DNA of 28,006 nucleotides, from positions 1 through 28,006 of the forward strand of contig CAMXXV010000005.1 of the NCBI GenBank assembly GCA_947253285.1, given 5' to 3'. Every line of letters starts with the position of its first letter. The first letter of the stretch is position 1. Positions 13,935 through 21,789 of this stretch are shown here, piece by piece. The translations under genes and the position numbers were made by a program. The notes beneath the pieces are model-generated. The model searched no databases. It was not told the origin of the DNA and worked only from the letters and a program-made list of their open reading frames with translations. The DNA comes from an uncultured Candidatus Saccharibacteria bacterium. Lineage in GTDB: Bacteria > Patescibacteriota > Saccharimonadia > Saccharimonadales > Saccharimonadaceae.

Positions 13935-13963
13935 TTGCAATGCCGCACAAAATTTGTTATTAT
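13935..13963 (+). promoter_or_regulatory. Promoter of the bitopic coiled-coil gene
   Basis: TTGCAA (13935-13940), 17-bp spacer, TGT-extended TATTAT (13958-13963); leader about 35 bases. Confidence 0.7.
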
Positions 13964-14004
13964 CTTAAGCAGAATAACAATTAGGTGGGAGATTTGAGAC
14001 AGAA

Positions 14005-14934
14005 ATGAGACAGAACGACCCTTTTAAACCGGCGTTGGCAAAGCCTTTAAGCGACCGCGATTTAGCAAACGACCCGCATCCGGACAATTTTTTGGCCGGC
14101 AATGATGGGCTTGGCCGAAGACTAAACCGTCGCATCACGATGGACAACATGTTACAGCCCGAGGCACCCATTCCACCAGCTCCGGCCGTAGAGCAACCAG
14201 CACCTGCTGCGCCAGAGGTGCCAGATTTAACTGACTTATCTGGATTACCAGAACCACCTGCCACCGACTTTAGCGACCTCAAGGCAGCTGCTAACCAAGA
14301 CCCACTCAACAAGCCACTCGACGTTAAAGAGAGCGGCAAAGACGCCGCCCAGCCAGAGGTTGACACGGCACCAGTTGATGCCGCTCCAAGCGACCAATCA
14401 CCGGTTCCGGCCGCCAAAGACCAGCCGCCAGTTGCCCGCACCAAAGCGCCAAAGCAGCGGCAAGTAACCATCTCATTGCTCACTATTATTTTCTTCATTT
14501 TGTTCCTCGCCAGCACCGGTGTTGCCGTGTGGTTTGGCTATGATAACAATAAGAAGAGTGCCGCGCTGGCCGATGCTCAAGCCAAGCTTGCCCAGTCAAG
14601 CGACTACATCAGTGACCGCGCCAACAGCAGTAGCAAAACTTCGACTCAGTTTGACGCCCTGCAAGCCAAGATTGCCGACCTCACCAAGAAGAACGACGAA
14701 GCCAAACAGCAGCTCGACGAAAAGCAAAAGAGCATCGACGACCAGAACAAAAAGATTGCCGACCTCACCAAGCAGAACGGCGACTTCCAAACTAAGATTA
14801 ATTCTGACAAGTCCATCGCCGATAATCTTCGTAGCCTGTCTATCACCTTGTGCGCCACCAACCCAGCCATCAGCGGTTCCGCGCCTTGTGTCCAGCTCAG
14901 TGCCAACGGTAACCAAAACGGCGACCATCACTAA
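14005..14934 (+). CDS. Single-pass membrane protein with external coiled coil
   Basis: The 309-aa protein has a cytoplasmic arm (1-150) rich in Pro, Ala and Asp, with a possibly structured start (LSDRDLANDPHPDNFLAGND) and a basic GRRLNRR patch (37-43). One transmembrane helix (about 154-177) follows. An extracytoplasmic coiled coil (about 185-268) carries a twice-repeated KIADLTK-x-N unit and many Lys/Gln/Asp. The C-terminus has two Cys (C283, C295) that may form a disulfide. This bitopic plan resembles divisome or envelope-scaffold proteins such as FtsB/FtsL or cell-wall regulators in layout only; no family is recognised. The ribosome site is weak (GAGA five bases before the ATG). A strong terminator follows. 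It is divergent from the 71-aa gene. Confidence 0.75.
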   Translation: MRQNDPFKPALAKPLSDRDLANDPHPDNFLAGNDGLGRRLNRRITMDNMLQPEAPIPPAPAVEQPAPAAPEVPDLTDLSGLPEPPATDFSDLKAAANQDPLNKPLDVKESGKDAAQPEVDTAPVDAAPSDQSPVPAAKDQPPVARTKAPKQRQVTISLLTIIFFILFLASTGVAVWFGYDNNKKSAALADAQAKLAQSSDYISDRANSSSKTSTQFDALQAKIADLTKKNDEAKQQLDEKQKSIDDQNKKIADLTKQNGDFQTKINSDKSIADNLRSLSITLCATNPAISGSAPCVQLSANGNQNGDHH

Positions 14935-14943
14935 TCACTATCA

Positions 14944-14964
14944 CCCCGCCCCGGCGGGGTTTTA
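14944..14964 (+). terminator. Rho-independent terminator
   Basis: CCCCGC-CCCG-GCGGGG hairpin (14944-14959) followed by TTTTAT. Confidence 0.9.
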
Positions 14965-14985
14965 TAGTGTCGCGCGCCGCGCGCT

Positions 14986-15014
14986 TTGACATTTCAAAAT
15001 AAATGCGGTAAAAT
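14986..15014 (+). promoter_or_regulatory. Near-leaderless promoter of rpmE2
   Basis: TTGACA (14986-14991), 17-bp spacer, TAAAAT (15009-15014); nine bases separate it from the ATG and no Shine-Dalgarno is present. Confidence 0.75.
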
Positions 15015-15023
15015 ATAGTAGAT

Positions 15024-15377
15024 ATGAAGACAAGTATTCATCCACAGGACTATCGCTTGGTAGTTTTTGAAGACGAAGCCGCACACTTCTCATTTTTGAC
15101 GAAGTCAACCGCTCCATCAAACGAGACCACCAAGTGGGAGGACGGCAACGAGTACCCGCTAATCAAGCTCCACATTTCTTCAGCGAGCCACCCATTCTTC
15201 ACTGGTGAAGAGAAGATTATCGACACCGAAGGTCGTGTTGATCGCTTTGCCGCCAAGATGAAGGCTGCAAAAGAACTTAAGGAAGCTCAAGCCAAGCGGG
15301 TTGCTGCTGCAAAGGCTGCCGCTAAGGCCAAAGCTGAGGCCGAGGCTGCCAAAGCCAAGGCTGAACTCGAGGCTTAG
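15024..15377 (+). CDS. rpmE2: 50S ribosomal protein L31 type B with helical C-terminal extension
   Basis: L31 sits on the large subunit and helps form the bridge to the 30S head. Residues 1-80 show the type B pattern (IHPQDYRLVVFEDE, TKWEDGNEYPLIKLHISS, SHPFFTG, DTEGRVDRF). The zinc-binding Cys of type A L31 are absent, so it is the zinc-independent form. The usual protein is about 80-90 aa; this one has 117, because an extra Lys/Ala/Glu-rich tail (about 81-117, repeated AKAKAEAEAAKAKAE) forms a highly charged predicted helix. Such tails are seen on several ribosomal proteins in reduced lineages; S2 in this window also ends in one. The mRNA is predicted to begin two or three bases before the ATG. 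A strong terminator isolates the gene from prfA. Confidence 0.93.
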   Translation: MKTSIHPQDYRLVVFEDEAAHFSFLTKSTAPSNETTKWEDGNEYPLIKLHISSASHPFFTGEEKIIDTEGRVDRFAAKMKAAKELKEAQAKRVAAAKAAAKAKAEAEAAKAKAELEA

Positions 15378-15390
15378 CCTGTCCGCATTG

Positions 15391-15420
15391 CTACCCCTGA
15401 CGCCGTTAGGGGTAGTTTTA
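15391..15420 (+). terminator. Rho-independent terminator after rpmE2
   Basis: CTACCCCT / AGGGGTAG (15391-15398 with 15408-15415, nine-base loop) followed by TTTTATTTT. The T tract runs into the prfA promoter region. Confidence 0.9.
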
Positions 15421-15437
15421 TTTTGCCCACTCATATC

Positions 15438-15446
15438 TGGTATAAT
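15438..15446 (+). promoter_or_regulatory. Extended -10 promoter of prfA, leaderless
   Basis: TGG-TATAAT (TATAAT 15441-15446) ends six bases before the prfA ATG; the -35 is weak. This also rules out the in-frame ATG at 15423, which lies upstream of the promoter. Confidence 0.75.
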
Positions 15447-15452
15447 AATATT

Positions 15453-16523
15453 ATGGAAATTGCAATCAATCTTGATGAACTAAAGCGCGAGCAAGCCGAG
15501 CTCGAGCAATTTATGGCCGACCCGCAGGCCTTCTCTGACCCGCAGTACAGCAAAAAGGCCAAGCGGCTGGCGGAAATCAACGACATTTTAGCGAAGGCGG
15601 AACGCCGCCAAAAGCTGCATCACCAGCTAGAAGAGGCCAAAGACCTTGCCACTGGTAGCGACGAGCTAGCCGAGCTGGCGCAGGCTGAAATCCCTGACCT
15701 TGAGGCGCAACTGGTGCAAATCAACGACGCCATCAACACCTTGCTCGCCCCACACGACCCAAATGACGACAAAAACGTCATTATGGAAATCCGCGCTGGC
15801 GCGGGCGGCGACGAAGCTTCGCTCTTTGCTAGCGAACTGCTCAAAATGTACCTCCGTTACGCCGAAACTCATCACCTCAAAACTGAAATTATGACCGAAA
15901 GCGCCAACGACGCCGGCGGCATTAAGGAAGTAGTATTTAAGGTGACGGGCGACGAGCCATACGCCCAACTCAAGTTTGAATCCGGCGTCCACCGCGTGCA
16001 ACGCGTACCCGTCACCGAATCGCAGGGCCGCATCCACACCAGCACCGCCACTGTTGCTGTGCTGCCTGAAGCGTCCGAGGCCGACATCGATATCGACCCT
16101 AAGGACCTCCGTATCGACATCTACCGCAGTTCCGGCAAAGGCGGCCAAGGCGTCAACACTACCGACTCCGCTGTGCGCATCACTTACTTGCCGACCGGCC
16201 TGATTGTCACCAACCAAGACGGCCGCTCACAGATTGAAAACAAGAAGAAGGCCATGGAAGTCTTGCGCTCGCGCTTGCTTCAGATTGAGATTGATAAGCA
16301 GAACGCCGCCGAGACCGCCGAGCGCCGTGCCTTGATTGGCTCGGGCGACCGCAGTGAAAAGATTCGCACCTACAACTTCCCGCAGGACCGCATCACCGAC
16401 CACCGCATTAAGTACTCGCGCTCCAACGTGCCGGCCGCAATGAATGGCGAAATTGACGACATCATCGAACACCTCCGCGCTCACGAACGCGAACTAAACT
16501 TGCAACAGGCGGCGATTAAATAG
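15453..16523 (+). CDS. prfA: Peptide chain release factor 1
   Basis: RF1 recognises UAA and UAG and triggers peptidyl-tRNA hydrolysis. The 356-aa product has the codon-reading PxT tripeptide (PVT, 186-188, in RVPVTESQGRIHTS) and the catalytic GGQ (230-232, in SSGKGGQGVNTTDSA), whose Gln is the methylation target of PrmC. Length is typical. The start is set at the ATG 15453 because the -10 box lies just six bases upstream, giving a leaderless mRNA beginning MEIAINLDEL. prmC follows after two bases, so the release factor and its methyltransferase are co-transcribed, as in many bacteria. UGA is still used as a stop by neighbouring genes, implying RF2 is encoded elsewhere. Confidence 0.97.
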   Translation: MEIAINLDELKREQAELEQFMADPQAFSDPQYSKKAKRLAEINDILAKAERRQKLHHQLEEAKDLATGSDELAELAQAEIPDLEAQLVQINDAINTLLAPHDPNDDKNVIMEIRAGAGGDEASLFASELLKMYLRYAETHHLKTEIMTESANDAGGIKEVVFKVTGDEPYAQLKFESGVHRVQRVPVTESQGRIHTSTATVAVLPEASEADIDIDPKDLRIDIYRSSGKGGQGVNTTDSAVRITYLPTGLIVTNQDGRSQIENKKKAMEVLRSRLLQIEIDKQNAAETAERRALIGSGDRSEKIRTYNFPQDRITDHRIKYSRSNVPAAMNGEIDDIIEHLRAHERELNLQQAAIK

Positions 16524-16525
16524 AG

Positions 16526-17374
16526 GTGGCATTGGCAGACTTCACAATTGAACAACTTTTGACCACTGGTACGCAGCGCCTTATGCTGCACCACATCGAC
16601 TCGGCGCGGCTTGACGCCGAGCTTTTGCTTGCCTGCGCCACCAAGCTCGACCGCACTGCCCTGCTCGCTCACGGCGACCAAGCAGTCGACGCCGCGACCG
16701 CCGCTGTCTTCTTCGACCTCATCGCCCAGCGCGCGCGACACATTCCCGTCGCCTACCTCACCGGCCACAAAGCATTTTATGGCCGCGACTTCACCGTCAC
16801 GTCCGCCACGCTGATTCCGCGCCCCGAGAGTGAAGTTATGATTGAAACTCTAAAGCAGCTCTACCACCCCGACCAACATCACACCCTGCTGGACGTCGGC
16901 ACCGGCTCGGGCTGCCTTGCTATCACGGCGCAGCTTGAATTGCCCGACCTCAAGGTAACCGCCAGCGACATCAGCCAAGAAGCACTACCCGTCGCCGAGC
17001 TCAACGCCGGCCGCTACCATGTAGACAATAAAATTACCTTCGTTAACTCAAACTTATTTAACAATATCACGGGGCACTTCGACTTCATCCTCGCCAACCT
17101 GCCGTACCTTGACTACGACCGGCGCGCAGACTACTCGCCTGAGCTAGCGCACGAGCCGAACCTCGCGCTCTATACTTACGACCGCGGCAACTGCCTAATG
17201 CTTGAGCTCGTCGCCGTCGCACGTAACTACCTCACGCCGCACGGCTACCTGATAATGGAAATGGAAACCCACCAGCTCGACCAAGTAGCTGCCCGAGCCA
17301 CTAAGAGCGGGCTTGAGGTCGTCTCAAAGGCGCCGTTCACCCTTGTCCTACAACGCGCCTTAAATACAAGCTAA
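16526..17374 (+). CDS. prmC: Release-factor glutamine methyltransferase PrmC (HemK)
   Basis: PrmC N5-methylates the Gln of the GGQ motif in release factors, raising termination efficiency. The 282-aa product has an N-terminal helical RF-binding domain (1-85), the IPRPESEVMIE segment (97-107), the SAM-binding motif LLDVGTGSGCLA (121-132), an acidic residue after the next strand (D148) and the catalytic tetrapeptide at 191-194. This last reads NLPY instead of the usual NPPY; NLPY variants occur in the family and the essential Asn and Tyr are kept. The GTG at 16526 begins two bases after the prfA stop. A TTG at 16532 with GAGG five bases upstream is an alternative start. Translation is probably coupled to prfA. 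Confidence 0.94.
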   Translation: MALADFTIEQLLTTGTQRLMLHHIDSARLDAELLLACATKLDRTALLAHGDQAVDAATAAVFFDLIAQRARHIPVAYLTGHKAFYGRDFTVTSATLIPRPESEVMIETLKQLYHPDQHHTLLDVGTGSGCLAITAQLELPDLKVTASDISQEALPVAELNAGRYHVDNKITFVNSNLFNNITGHFDFILANLPYLDYDRRADYSPELAHEPNLALYTYDRGNCLMLELVAVARNYLTPHGYLIMEMETHQLDQVAARATKSGLEVVSKAPFTLVLQRALNTS

Positions 17375-17401
17375 AATCACCAGCAATGCCGAGCGACTGA
17401 A

Positions 17402-17451
17402 TACAATTTTTATTGTACAACTTTCAAGGAGGCGTGACTAACGCGCCACCT
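17402..17451. terminator. Hairpins between convergent prmC and membrane-protein gene
   Basis: Two inverted repeats lie between the convergent genes: TACAAT-TTTT-ATTGTA (17402-17417), and AGG-A-GGCG / CGCC-A-CCT with an A-A mismatch (17427-17451). T tracts are poor, so a bidirectional terminator is only probable. Confidence 0.4.
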
Positions 17452-17454
17452 CTG

Positions 17455-18309
17455 TTATGGCTGCGTCGGCAAATCAAACAAGCGACTGAAGAAGATTAGC
17501 ACTGCCAGAGTCGTGGCAATGGCAAACACCACTGGCGCGCCCAGTTCTTCCCACGTCACGTGGCGGTCGTCCGCCCACGCCTTGTACACCTTGATGGTAA
17601 TAAACGAAATCACTGCCACAAAAATCACAATCTGCGGTAGCAAAATCAACAGCGAAATCACCGGATACATGACGTTCCAGTGCCAACAAGCGTAACCTAA
17701 AACGGTAATCAAGACGCCCCACACTGAAGCCAGCAGCGACCGCGACTTTTCGTCGTACTGCCCCAGCGCCTGCCGCGCAGCACTAAACGCCACGACAAAA
17801 GTCAGCACTAGCGCCAGCCAAAGCGTCTCCTTCGACATCGTATAAATCACCATCAGCCCCAGCAGCTCACACACGCCAGCCTGAAACAGCACTGCGCGTT
17901 CGCTCGACAGCGGCTTAATCCACGTCAACCAGATAGCATACAACACGCCAATACCCAACTGAATCTCAAGCGCGTTAACATTAAAGCTCCACCCGAGCGT
18001 ACCCATCGTCGGCGCCATGCCGTTACGAATCAGTCCCTCATAAGTGTCGCCCACATAAGTAGCCAGCATAATCACACTCAGCCCGACCACCAAGTCCGGC
18101 AGTGAACTTAAAATATTTGCCCACCAGTAACGCGGGCGCACGGCCAGCACGCGCCACTTTGAAATCAGCAATAGCCCAATGGCTAGCCACGGCGTCTTGA
18201 AAAAGTACACCAGTAGCACCATCAAAAAGCCTAACACCACGTTTGCCACCACATGTGTCGCCAGCGCAAGCCAGCCGTGGTGATGTGCCGAATGTATAAA
18301 ATCCGCCAT
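17455..18309 (-). CDS. Polytopic membrane protein of unknown function
   Basis: The 284-aa protein is almost wholly hydrophobic, with about eight to nine predicted transmembrane helices. The first spans roughly residues 14-37 and the last 261-278. A His-rich short N-terminus (HSAHHHGW) and charged loops (KWRVLAVRPRYWW, QYDEKSRS, KAWADDRHVTWEE) separate the helices. No transporter signature, quinone motif or catalytic motif is recognised. Genes of this look appear near lepB in Saccharibacteria as I recall, but I cannot confirm that. The -10 box (TGT-extended TATAAT) is ten bases before the ATG without a Shine-Dalgarno, so the leader is only about three bases. It is divergent from lepB, and the two promoters share their -35 bases. 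Confidence 0.75.
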   Translation of the reverse strand: MADFIHSAHHHGWLALATHVVANVVLGFLMVLLVYFFKTPWLAIGLLLISKWRVLAVRPRYWWANILSSLPDLVVGLSVIMLATYVGDTYEGLIRNGMAPTMGTLGWSFNVNALEIQLGIGVLYAIWLTWIKPLSSERAVLFQAGVCELLGLMVIYTMSKETLWLALVLTFVVAFSAARQALGQYDEKSRSLLASVWGVLITVLGYACWHWNVMYPVISLLILLPQIVIFVAVISFITIKVYKAWADDRHVTWEELGAPVVFAIATTLAVLIFFSRLFDLPTQP

Positions 18310-18319
18310 AGATAATTAC

Positions 18320-18372
18320 ATTATAACATACCGCGCGAGTTCTGGACAAAATGCTTATAGTTGCGCTACAAT
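18320..18372. promoter_or_regulatory. Overlapping divergent promoters (membrane protein / lepB)
   Basis: Minus strand: TTGTCC (plus 18344-18349), 18-bp spacer, TATAAT (plus 18320-18325). Plus strand: TGGACA (18343-18348), 18-bp spacer, TACAAT (18367-18372). Five bases are common to both -35 hexamers, so two polymerases cannot bind at once. Confidence 0.7.
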
Positions 18373-18379
18373 AGACAGA

Positions 18380-19075
18380 GTGAATACCAATGCAGATAAA
18401 CCACTCAAACTGCAGCCCGTGGAAGAACCAAGGCCAATGGACCGCGCCTCAGCCAAGAACGCTTGGCATGATTTTAGTCGTATTTTCGGCTTTATTGTCG
18501 CCGTCGTTATCGGCGCTTGGGCTATCAACAATTACATTTTTCAGAGTTTCGACGTCGTCGGTCCAAGTATGGAGCCGACGCTAGAGGGTCAAAACGGCAG
18601 CGACCGCGTGTTGGTTAACCGCCTGCCCGTCACCTTCGCGCGCCTACAAGGTCAACCGTACATACCAAAGCGCGGCGACATTATCGTCTTTAAGAGTACA
18701 GCTCTTACGAGCGTAGGCCAGCCAGAATATGTGGTGAAGCGCGTCACTGGTCTGCCGGGCGAGCGTGTGGTAGTAAAAAACTGTCACCTCTACATCTACA
18801 ACCAAGAGCATCCCGAGGGCTTTGACCCATACCCAACTTTCAAGAACTTGGCACCGAACGATAAAGAGGTCAACCCGTGCGTTGCCGGCGAAGGCACTGA
18901 CATCACTGTGCCGCAAGGCGAAATCTTTGTGGATGGCGACCACCGTTATGGCAACTACTCCACCGACAGCCGCAATGGCGGCGGCCGGCCAAGCCTCGGC
19001 ACCATTCCATTTGAAAACATCGTTGGCCCAGTTGGCATCCGCCTCTGGCCAATCAATAAAATCAAGCTATTTTAA
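18380..19075 (+). CDS. lepB: Signal peptidase I
   Basis: Signal peptidase I removes Sec/Tat signal peptides at the outer face of the membrane and would process the many exported proteins here. The 231-aa product has a cytoplasmic N-terminus, one membrane anchor (about 34-54), the catalytic serine box VVGPSMEPTL (S63), the lysine box YVVKRVTGLPGE (K120) and the C-terminal signature around DGDHRYGN and STDSRNGG. Length is typical of the single-anchor gram-positive type. I use the GTG at 18380: the in-frame ATG further in (residue 20) would still leave the anchor but has no ribosome site, while the -10 TACAAT ends seven bases before the GTG, giving a leaderless GUG-initiated mRNA. A palindromic terminator follows. 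Confidence 0.95.
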   Translation: MNTNADKPLKLQPVEEPRPMDRASAKNAWHDFSRIFGFIVAVVIGAWAINNYIFQSFDVVGPSMEPTLEGQNGSDRVLVNRLPVTFARLQGQPYIPKRGDIIVFKSTALTSVGQPEYVVKRVTGLPGERVVVKNCHLYIYNQEHPEGFDPYPTFKNLAPNDKEVNPCVAGEGTDITVPQGEIFVDGDHRYGNYSTDSRNGGGRPSLGTIPFENIVGPVGIRLWPINKIKLF

Positions 19076-19089
19076 CTAAGCTTAACCCT

Positions 19090-19115
19090 AAATCCCAGCC
19101 ATAAGGCTGGGATTT
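19090..19115. terminator. Bidirectional terminator lepB / M16 peptidase
   Basis: AAATCCCAGCC-ATAA-GGCTGGGATTT, an 11-bp perfect stem between convergent genes; A/T flanks on both sides let it serve both strands. Confidence 0.75.
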
Positions 19116-19177
19116 AATTATGGGCATATGGGCGTATGGCGAACTAACTTAATAAAGCCCCGTCCGTCGCTAGCAGC

Positions 19178-20461
19178 TTAATGCTTCAGCGCCGCATCCA
19201 GCGCTGCCACCGCGTCCTTAACCTGAGCCTCGGTTACATCACCGAAAACGCCCAATAGACGCGAATTATCCGCCAAAATTTCTTGCACTAATTGCTGAAT
19301 ATCTGACACGGTAATACTGCGAATTATCTCTGGCGCAGCATTCAAGTCCACCACCTCACCGCTAGCAAAATAACGCTTACTAATCGCCCGCACAACATCA
19401 GGCGCCGTCTCGTAAGCCATCGACTCACGCCCAATCACGCTTGACTTCACACGTGCTAACTCAGCCTGCGGTAGTTCGCCACGGCTCAGCTCAACCAAAG
19501 CGTGTCCAATTAGCCGTATAATATCAACCATATAATCCGGCTTACAACGCGTCAAAATGTATAACGGCTCCGCAATCTCGCTATTGTCATCAAGGCCAGC
19601 GCCTGCAATGTAAGTTGACCACCCCTTAGCCTGCGCCTCACCAAACACCCGCGAACTATAGCCGCGGAACAGCCAAAATCGCGCTAAGTCACGCACTTGA
19701 GCCTCATAAAAGCTCAGTGGCCGCCGCAAAATAAAGTCTAGCCCCAACGCGACCAGTTGTGTCGGCTTGTGCCCACCAGTATAGCTCTGTGTGCCATCGG
19801 GCGCTTGCAAGATTGGCCGCTCGGGACGAACGCCACGTGGCAAGCCTAACACACGCAAGCGATCGGCCACGGTATGGTCGCCACTAAAGTCGCCCGCCAC
19901 AATGAAACGTAAATTATCTGTGGTAAAAACTCTTTCGCGATACCGCTGAACGTCTTCTAGTGTAATATTGTCAAGCGTAGCAATAGCGTCCCGTGCTTGT
20001 AAACTATAATGACCAAGCCAAGCCTTCGCTTCATGAGTCAACCAATATTGGTCTCGCCCGATGCGAGCGTTTAGCTCATTAATAATATTCTTCTTCTCAC
20101 ACGCCAGATATTCCGCAGTAACATCCGGCCGCTCCAACATTTGCGCCATCAAATCGAGCACTCGCGCCACGTCATACCGCGGGCACTCAACTTCATAATT
20201 AATGCCACGAATATCAGTAAACGCATTCGCCCACGCACCATTTTGACACCAAGCGTCTAGCATCGAGTCAGTTCTACCCTGTGTGTAATGCGAAACATGT
20301 TCTAGTACGTGCGCCACCTGATGCTTATGCCGGTAGTCTTCCACCACATCGTAACCGCCGCTAAAGTTAAGTAAACAGTAGACTGAGGCGGCATTTGGGA
20401 TATCAACTATTAACCCCGACACGCCGTTGTCAAATGTTAGCTGTCTTATCTGATAGCGCAT
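19178..20461 (-). CDS. M16-family zinc metallopeptidase
   Basis: M16 (pitrilysin/MPP-like) peptidases cleave short peptides inside a clam-shell built of two or four homologous domains. The inverted zinc motif HxxEH is present as HVLEH at 51-55 (His51, Glu54, His55), with Glu129 in EKKNIINEL the probable third ligand. At 427 aa it is a single two-domain chain, like the bacterial MPP-like forms that work as dimers. No signal peptide is seen, so it is expected in the cytoplasm. The second domain (about 210-427) lacks a zinc motif, as expected for the family. Shine-Dalgarno AAGGGA supports the ATG. It is separated from the upstream S41 gene by a terminator and has its own extended -10 promoter near 20507. 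Confidence 0.9.
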   Translation of the reverse strand: MRYQIRQLTFDNGVSGLIVDIPNAASVYCLLNFSGGYDVVEDYRHKHQVAHVLEHVSHYTQGRTDSMLDAWCQNGAWANAFTDIRGINYEVECPRYDVARVLDLMAQMLERPDVTAEYLACEKKNIINELNARIGRDQYWLTHEAKAWLGHYSLQARDAIATLDNITLEDVQRYRERVFTTDNLRFIVAGDFSGDHTVADRLRVLGLPRGVRPERPILQAPDGTQSYTGGHKPTQLVALGLDFILRRPLSFYEAQVRDLARFWLFRGYSSRVFGEAQAKGWSTYIAGAGLDDNSEIAEPLYILTRCKPDYMVDIIRLIGHALVELSRGELPQAELARVKSSVIGRESMAYETAPDVVRAISKRYFASGEVVDLNAAPEIIRSITVSDIQQLVQEILADNSRLLGVFGDVTEAQVKDAVAALDAALKH

Positions 20462-20506
20462 AAGTTCCCTTCTTGCTTAATATTGTTGCATTGTTATAAT
20501 ACTAAA

Positions 20507-20515
20507 ATTATAGCA
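20507..20515 (-). promoter_or_regulatory. Extended -10 promoter of the M16 peptidase gene
   Basis: Minus-strand TGC-TATAAT (TATAAT at plus 20507-20512). The -35 position falls in the preceding terminator and is poor. Confidence 0.5.
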
Positions 20516-20520
20516 TTAAT

Positions 20521-20550
20521 AAAAATACCCCCGCATTAAATGCCGGGGGT
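20521..20550 (-). terminator. Rho-independent terminator of the S41 protease gene
   Basis: Minus-strand ACCCCCG / CGGGGGT stem continuing through GCATT / AATGC with one bulge (plus 20527-20550), followed by TTTTTATT. Confidence 0.9.
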
Positions 20551-20573
20551 GTACGCAATTAGATAATTCTAAT

Positions 20574-21782
20574 TTATTTCTTTAGCTCGTCAAGCGCAGC
20601 TTGAAGCTGGTTGTCGCGCCCCTGCTTGAGCTGCTCGGCGTCAAGCTTCACTTCTTTGTCTGGCTTGATGCCCTCATGGTTGATGTTCTTGCCCTTCGGC
20701 GTGTACCACTTAGCTACAGTAACCTTAAGTTGTCCGCCGTCAATTGGCAATAGCTGTTGTACGCTGCCCTTGCCGTAAGACTTTTCACCCAATAAGGTGG
20801 CGCGGCCGTAATCATGCAAGGCGCCCGCCAAGATTTCCGCCGACGAAGCCGAACCGCCGTTAATTAGCACCACAGTCTTGTACTGGTTGAGGGTTGGCTC
20901 ACCCTGCGACAGCAACGTACCCATCACCTGCGAGCCGCGGCGCTCCTGCACCACCATGTTGCCCTTCGGCAGCCACATGCCAGCCAAATCTTGCGCGGCA
21001 TCCACATAGCCGCCACCGTTATCGCGCAAGTCAAGCACCAAGCCCTTCACGTGCTGACCAGTCAGCTCCTTGCCCGCCTTCTCCATCAGCGACGCCGTAT
21101 CTGCGCCGAACTGTGACACGCGAATATAGCCAAAGTCGCCCTCCTTGCGCCACGTAACGCTTGGCGTGGTAATTTTGTCGCGCTTCAGGGTGAAGTCCTT
21201 GCGCTCCGTACCACGAATGATGGTTAGCTTCACCTCTGTGCCAATCGGCCCGCGAATCTTCTTCGCTGCCTTCGCCGGATGCAAGTCAAGCGACGGCTCG
21301 CCGTCAATGGCTGCAATCAAGTCGCCGCTCTTCAGCCCCGCCTTCTGCGCCGGACCGCCGTCAAGAATCGACATCACCTGCAACTGCTTGTCTTGGCTGA
21401 TGCCCATAGCGATACCTATGCCTTCAAACGAGCCTGCGAGGTCGTCAGTCAGAGCCTTAGCCTCTTCGTCGGTTAGGTAAACCGTGTATGGGTCGCCCGC
21501 GCCAGCCACTAGCCCGCGCATTGCGCCTTGCTCAAGCTTAGTTTTATCGAGCTTGCCGTCAAACTTCTGCTGCAATGTGTCGTAAACTTCGCGCAAACTG
21601 CCGTAGTCGATGGTATTAAATGACACATTTTGGAATCGCGTGCCCAGCGCAAAGCACACCAGCCCCGTGCCTAGCGCGATTAAAAAGCATACCGCTGGAG
21701 TCACGCCTTGGCGTGACTTACGGGCGGTCGAACTTGGCTGCGCCGCCCAAACTCCCTGATAATTATTTTCACCCTCACTCAT
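20574..21782 (-). CDS. S41-family carboxy-terminal processing protease (CtpA/Prc type)
   Basis: A membrane-anchored serine protease that trims or degrades envelope proteins from their C-termini. The 402-aa product (start at ATG 21780-21782) has a cytoplasmic N-terminus, a transmembrane anchor (about 30-49) and a PDZ domain (about 120-195, SFEGIGIAM, PAQKAGLKSGDLI). The S41 catalytic domain contains LDLRDNGGG, the Ser in NGGSASSAEI (S313) and the Lys in EKSYGKGSVQ (K338). Longer in-frame ATGs upstream are excluded: one overlaps the -10 box and the other lies before it. The TGG-extended TATAAT ends seven bases before the chosen ATG, predicting a leaderless mRNA; there is no Shine-Dalgarno. Likely partners are the secreted proteins and the CHAP hydrolase nearby (inference). 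Confidence 0.94.
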   Translation of the reverse strand: MSEGENNYQGVWAAQPSSTARKSRQGVTPAVCFLIALGTGLVCFALGTRFQNVSFNTIDYGSLREVYDTLQQKFDGKLDKTKLEQGAMRGLVAGAGDPYTVYLTDEEAKALTDDLAGSFEGIGIAMGISQDKQLQVMSILDGGPAQKAGLKSGDLIAAIDGEPSLDLHPAKAAKKIRGPIGTEVKLTIIRGTERKDFTLKRDKITTPSVTWRKEGDFGYIRVSQFGADTASLMEKAGKELTGQHVKGLVLDLRDNGGGYVDAAQDLAGMWLPKGNMVVQERRGSQVMGTLLSQGEPTLNQYKTVVLINGGSASSAEILAGALHDYGRATLLGEKSYGKGSVQQLLPIDGGQLKVTVAKWYTPKGKNINHEGIKPDKEVKLDAEQLKQGRDNQLQAALDELKK

Positions 21783-21789
21783 TGCTACC

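Noticed and set aside
15423..15452. Upstream ATG giving prfA ten extra residues
   Set aside because: It lies upstream of the TATAAT box, so it would not be in the transcript, and the extra residues are not RF1-like.
17435..17500. Small plus-strand reading frame after AAGGAGG (GTG start, about 21 codons)
   Set aside because: The spacing between AAGGAGG and GTG is one base, and the frame runs into the 3' end of the opposite-strand gene.
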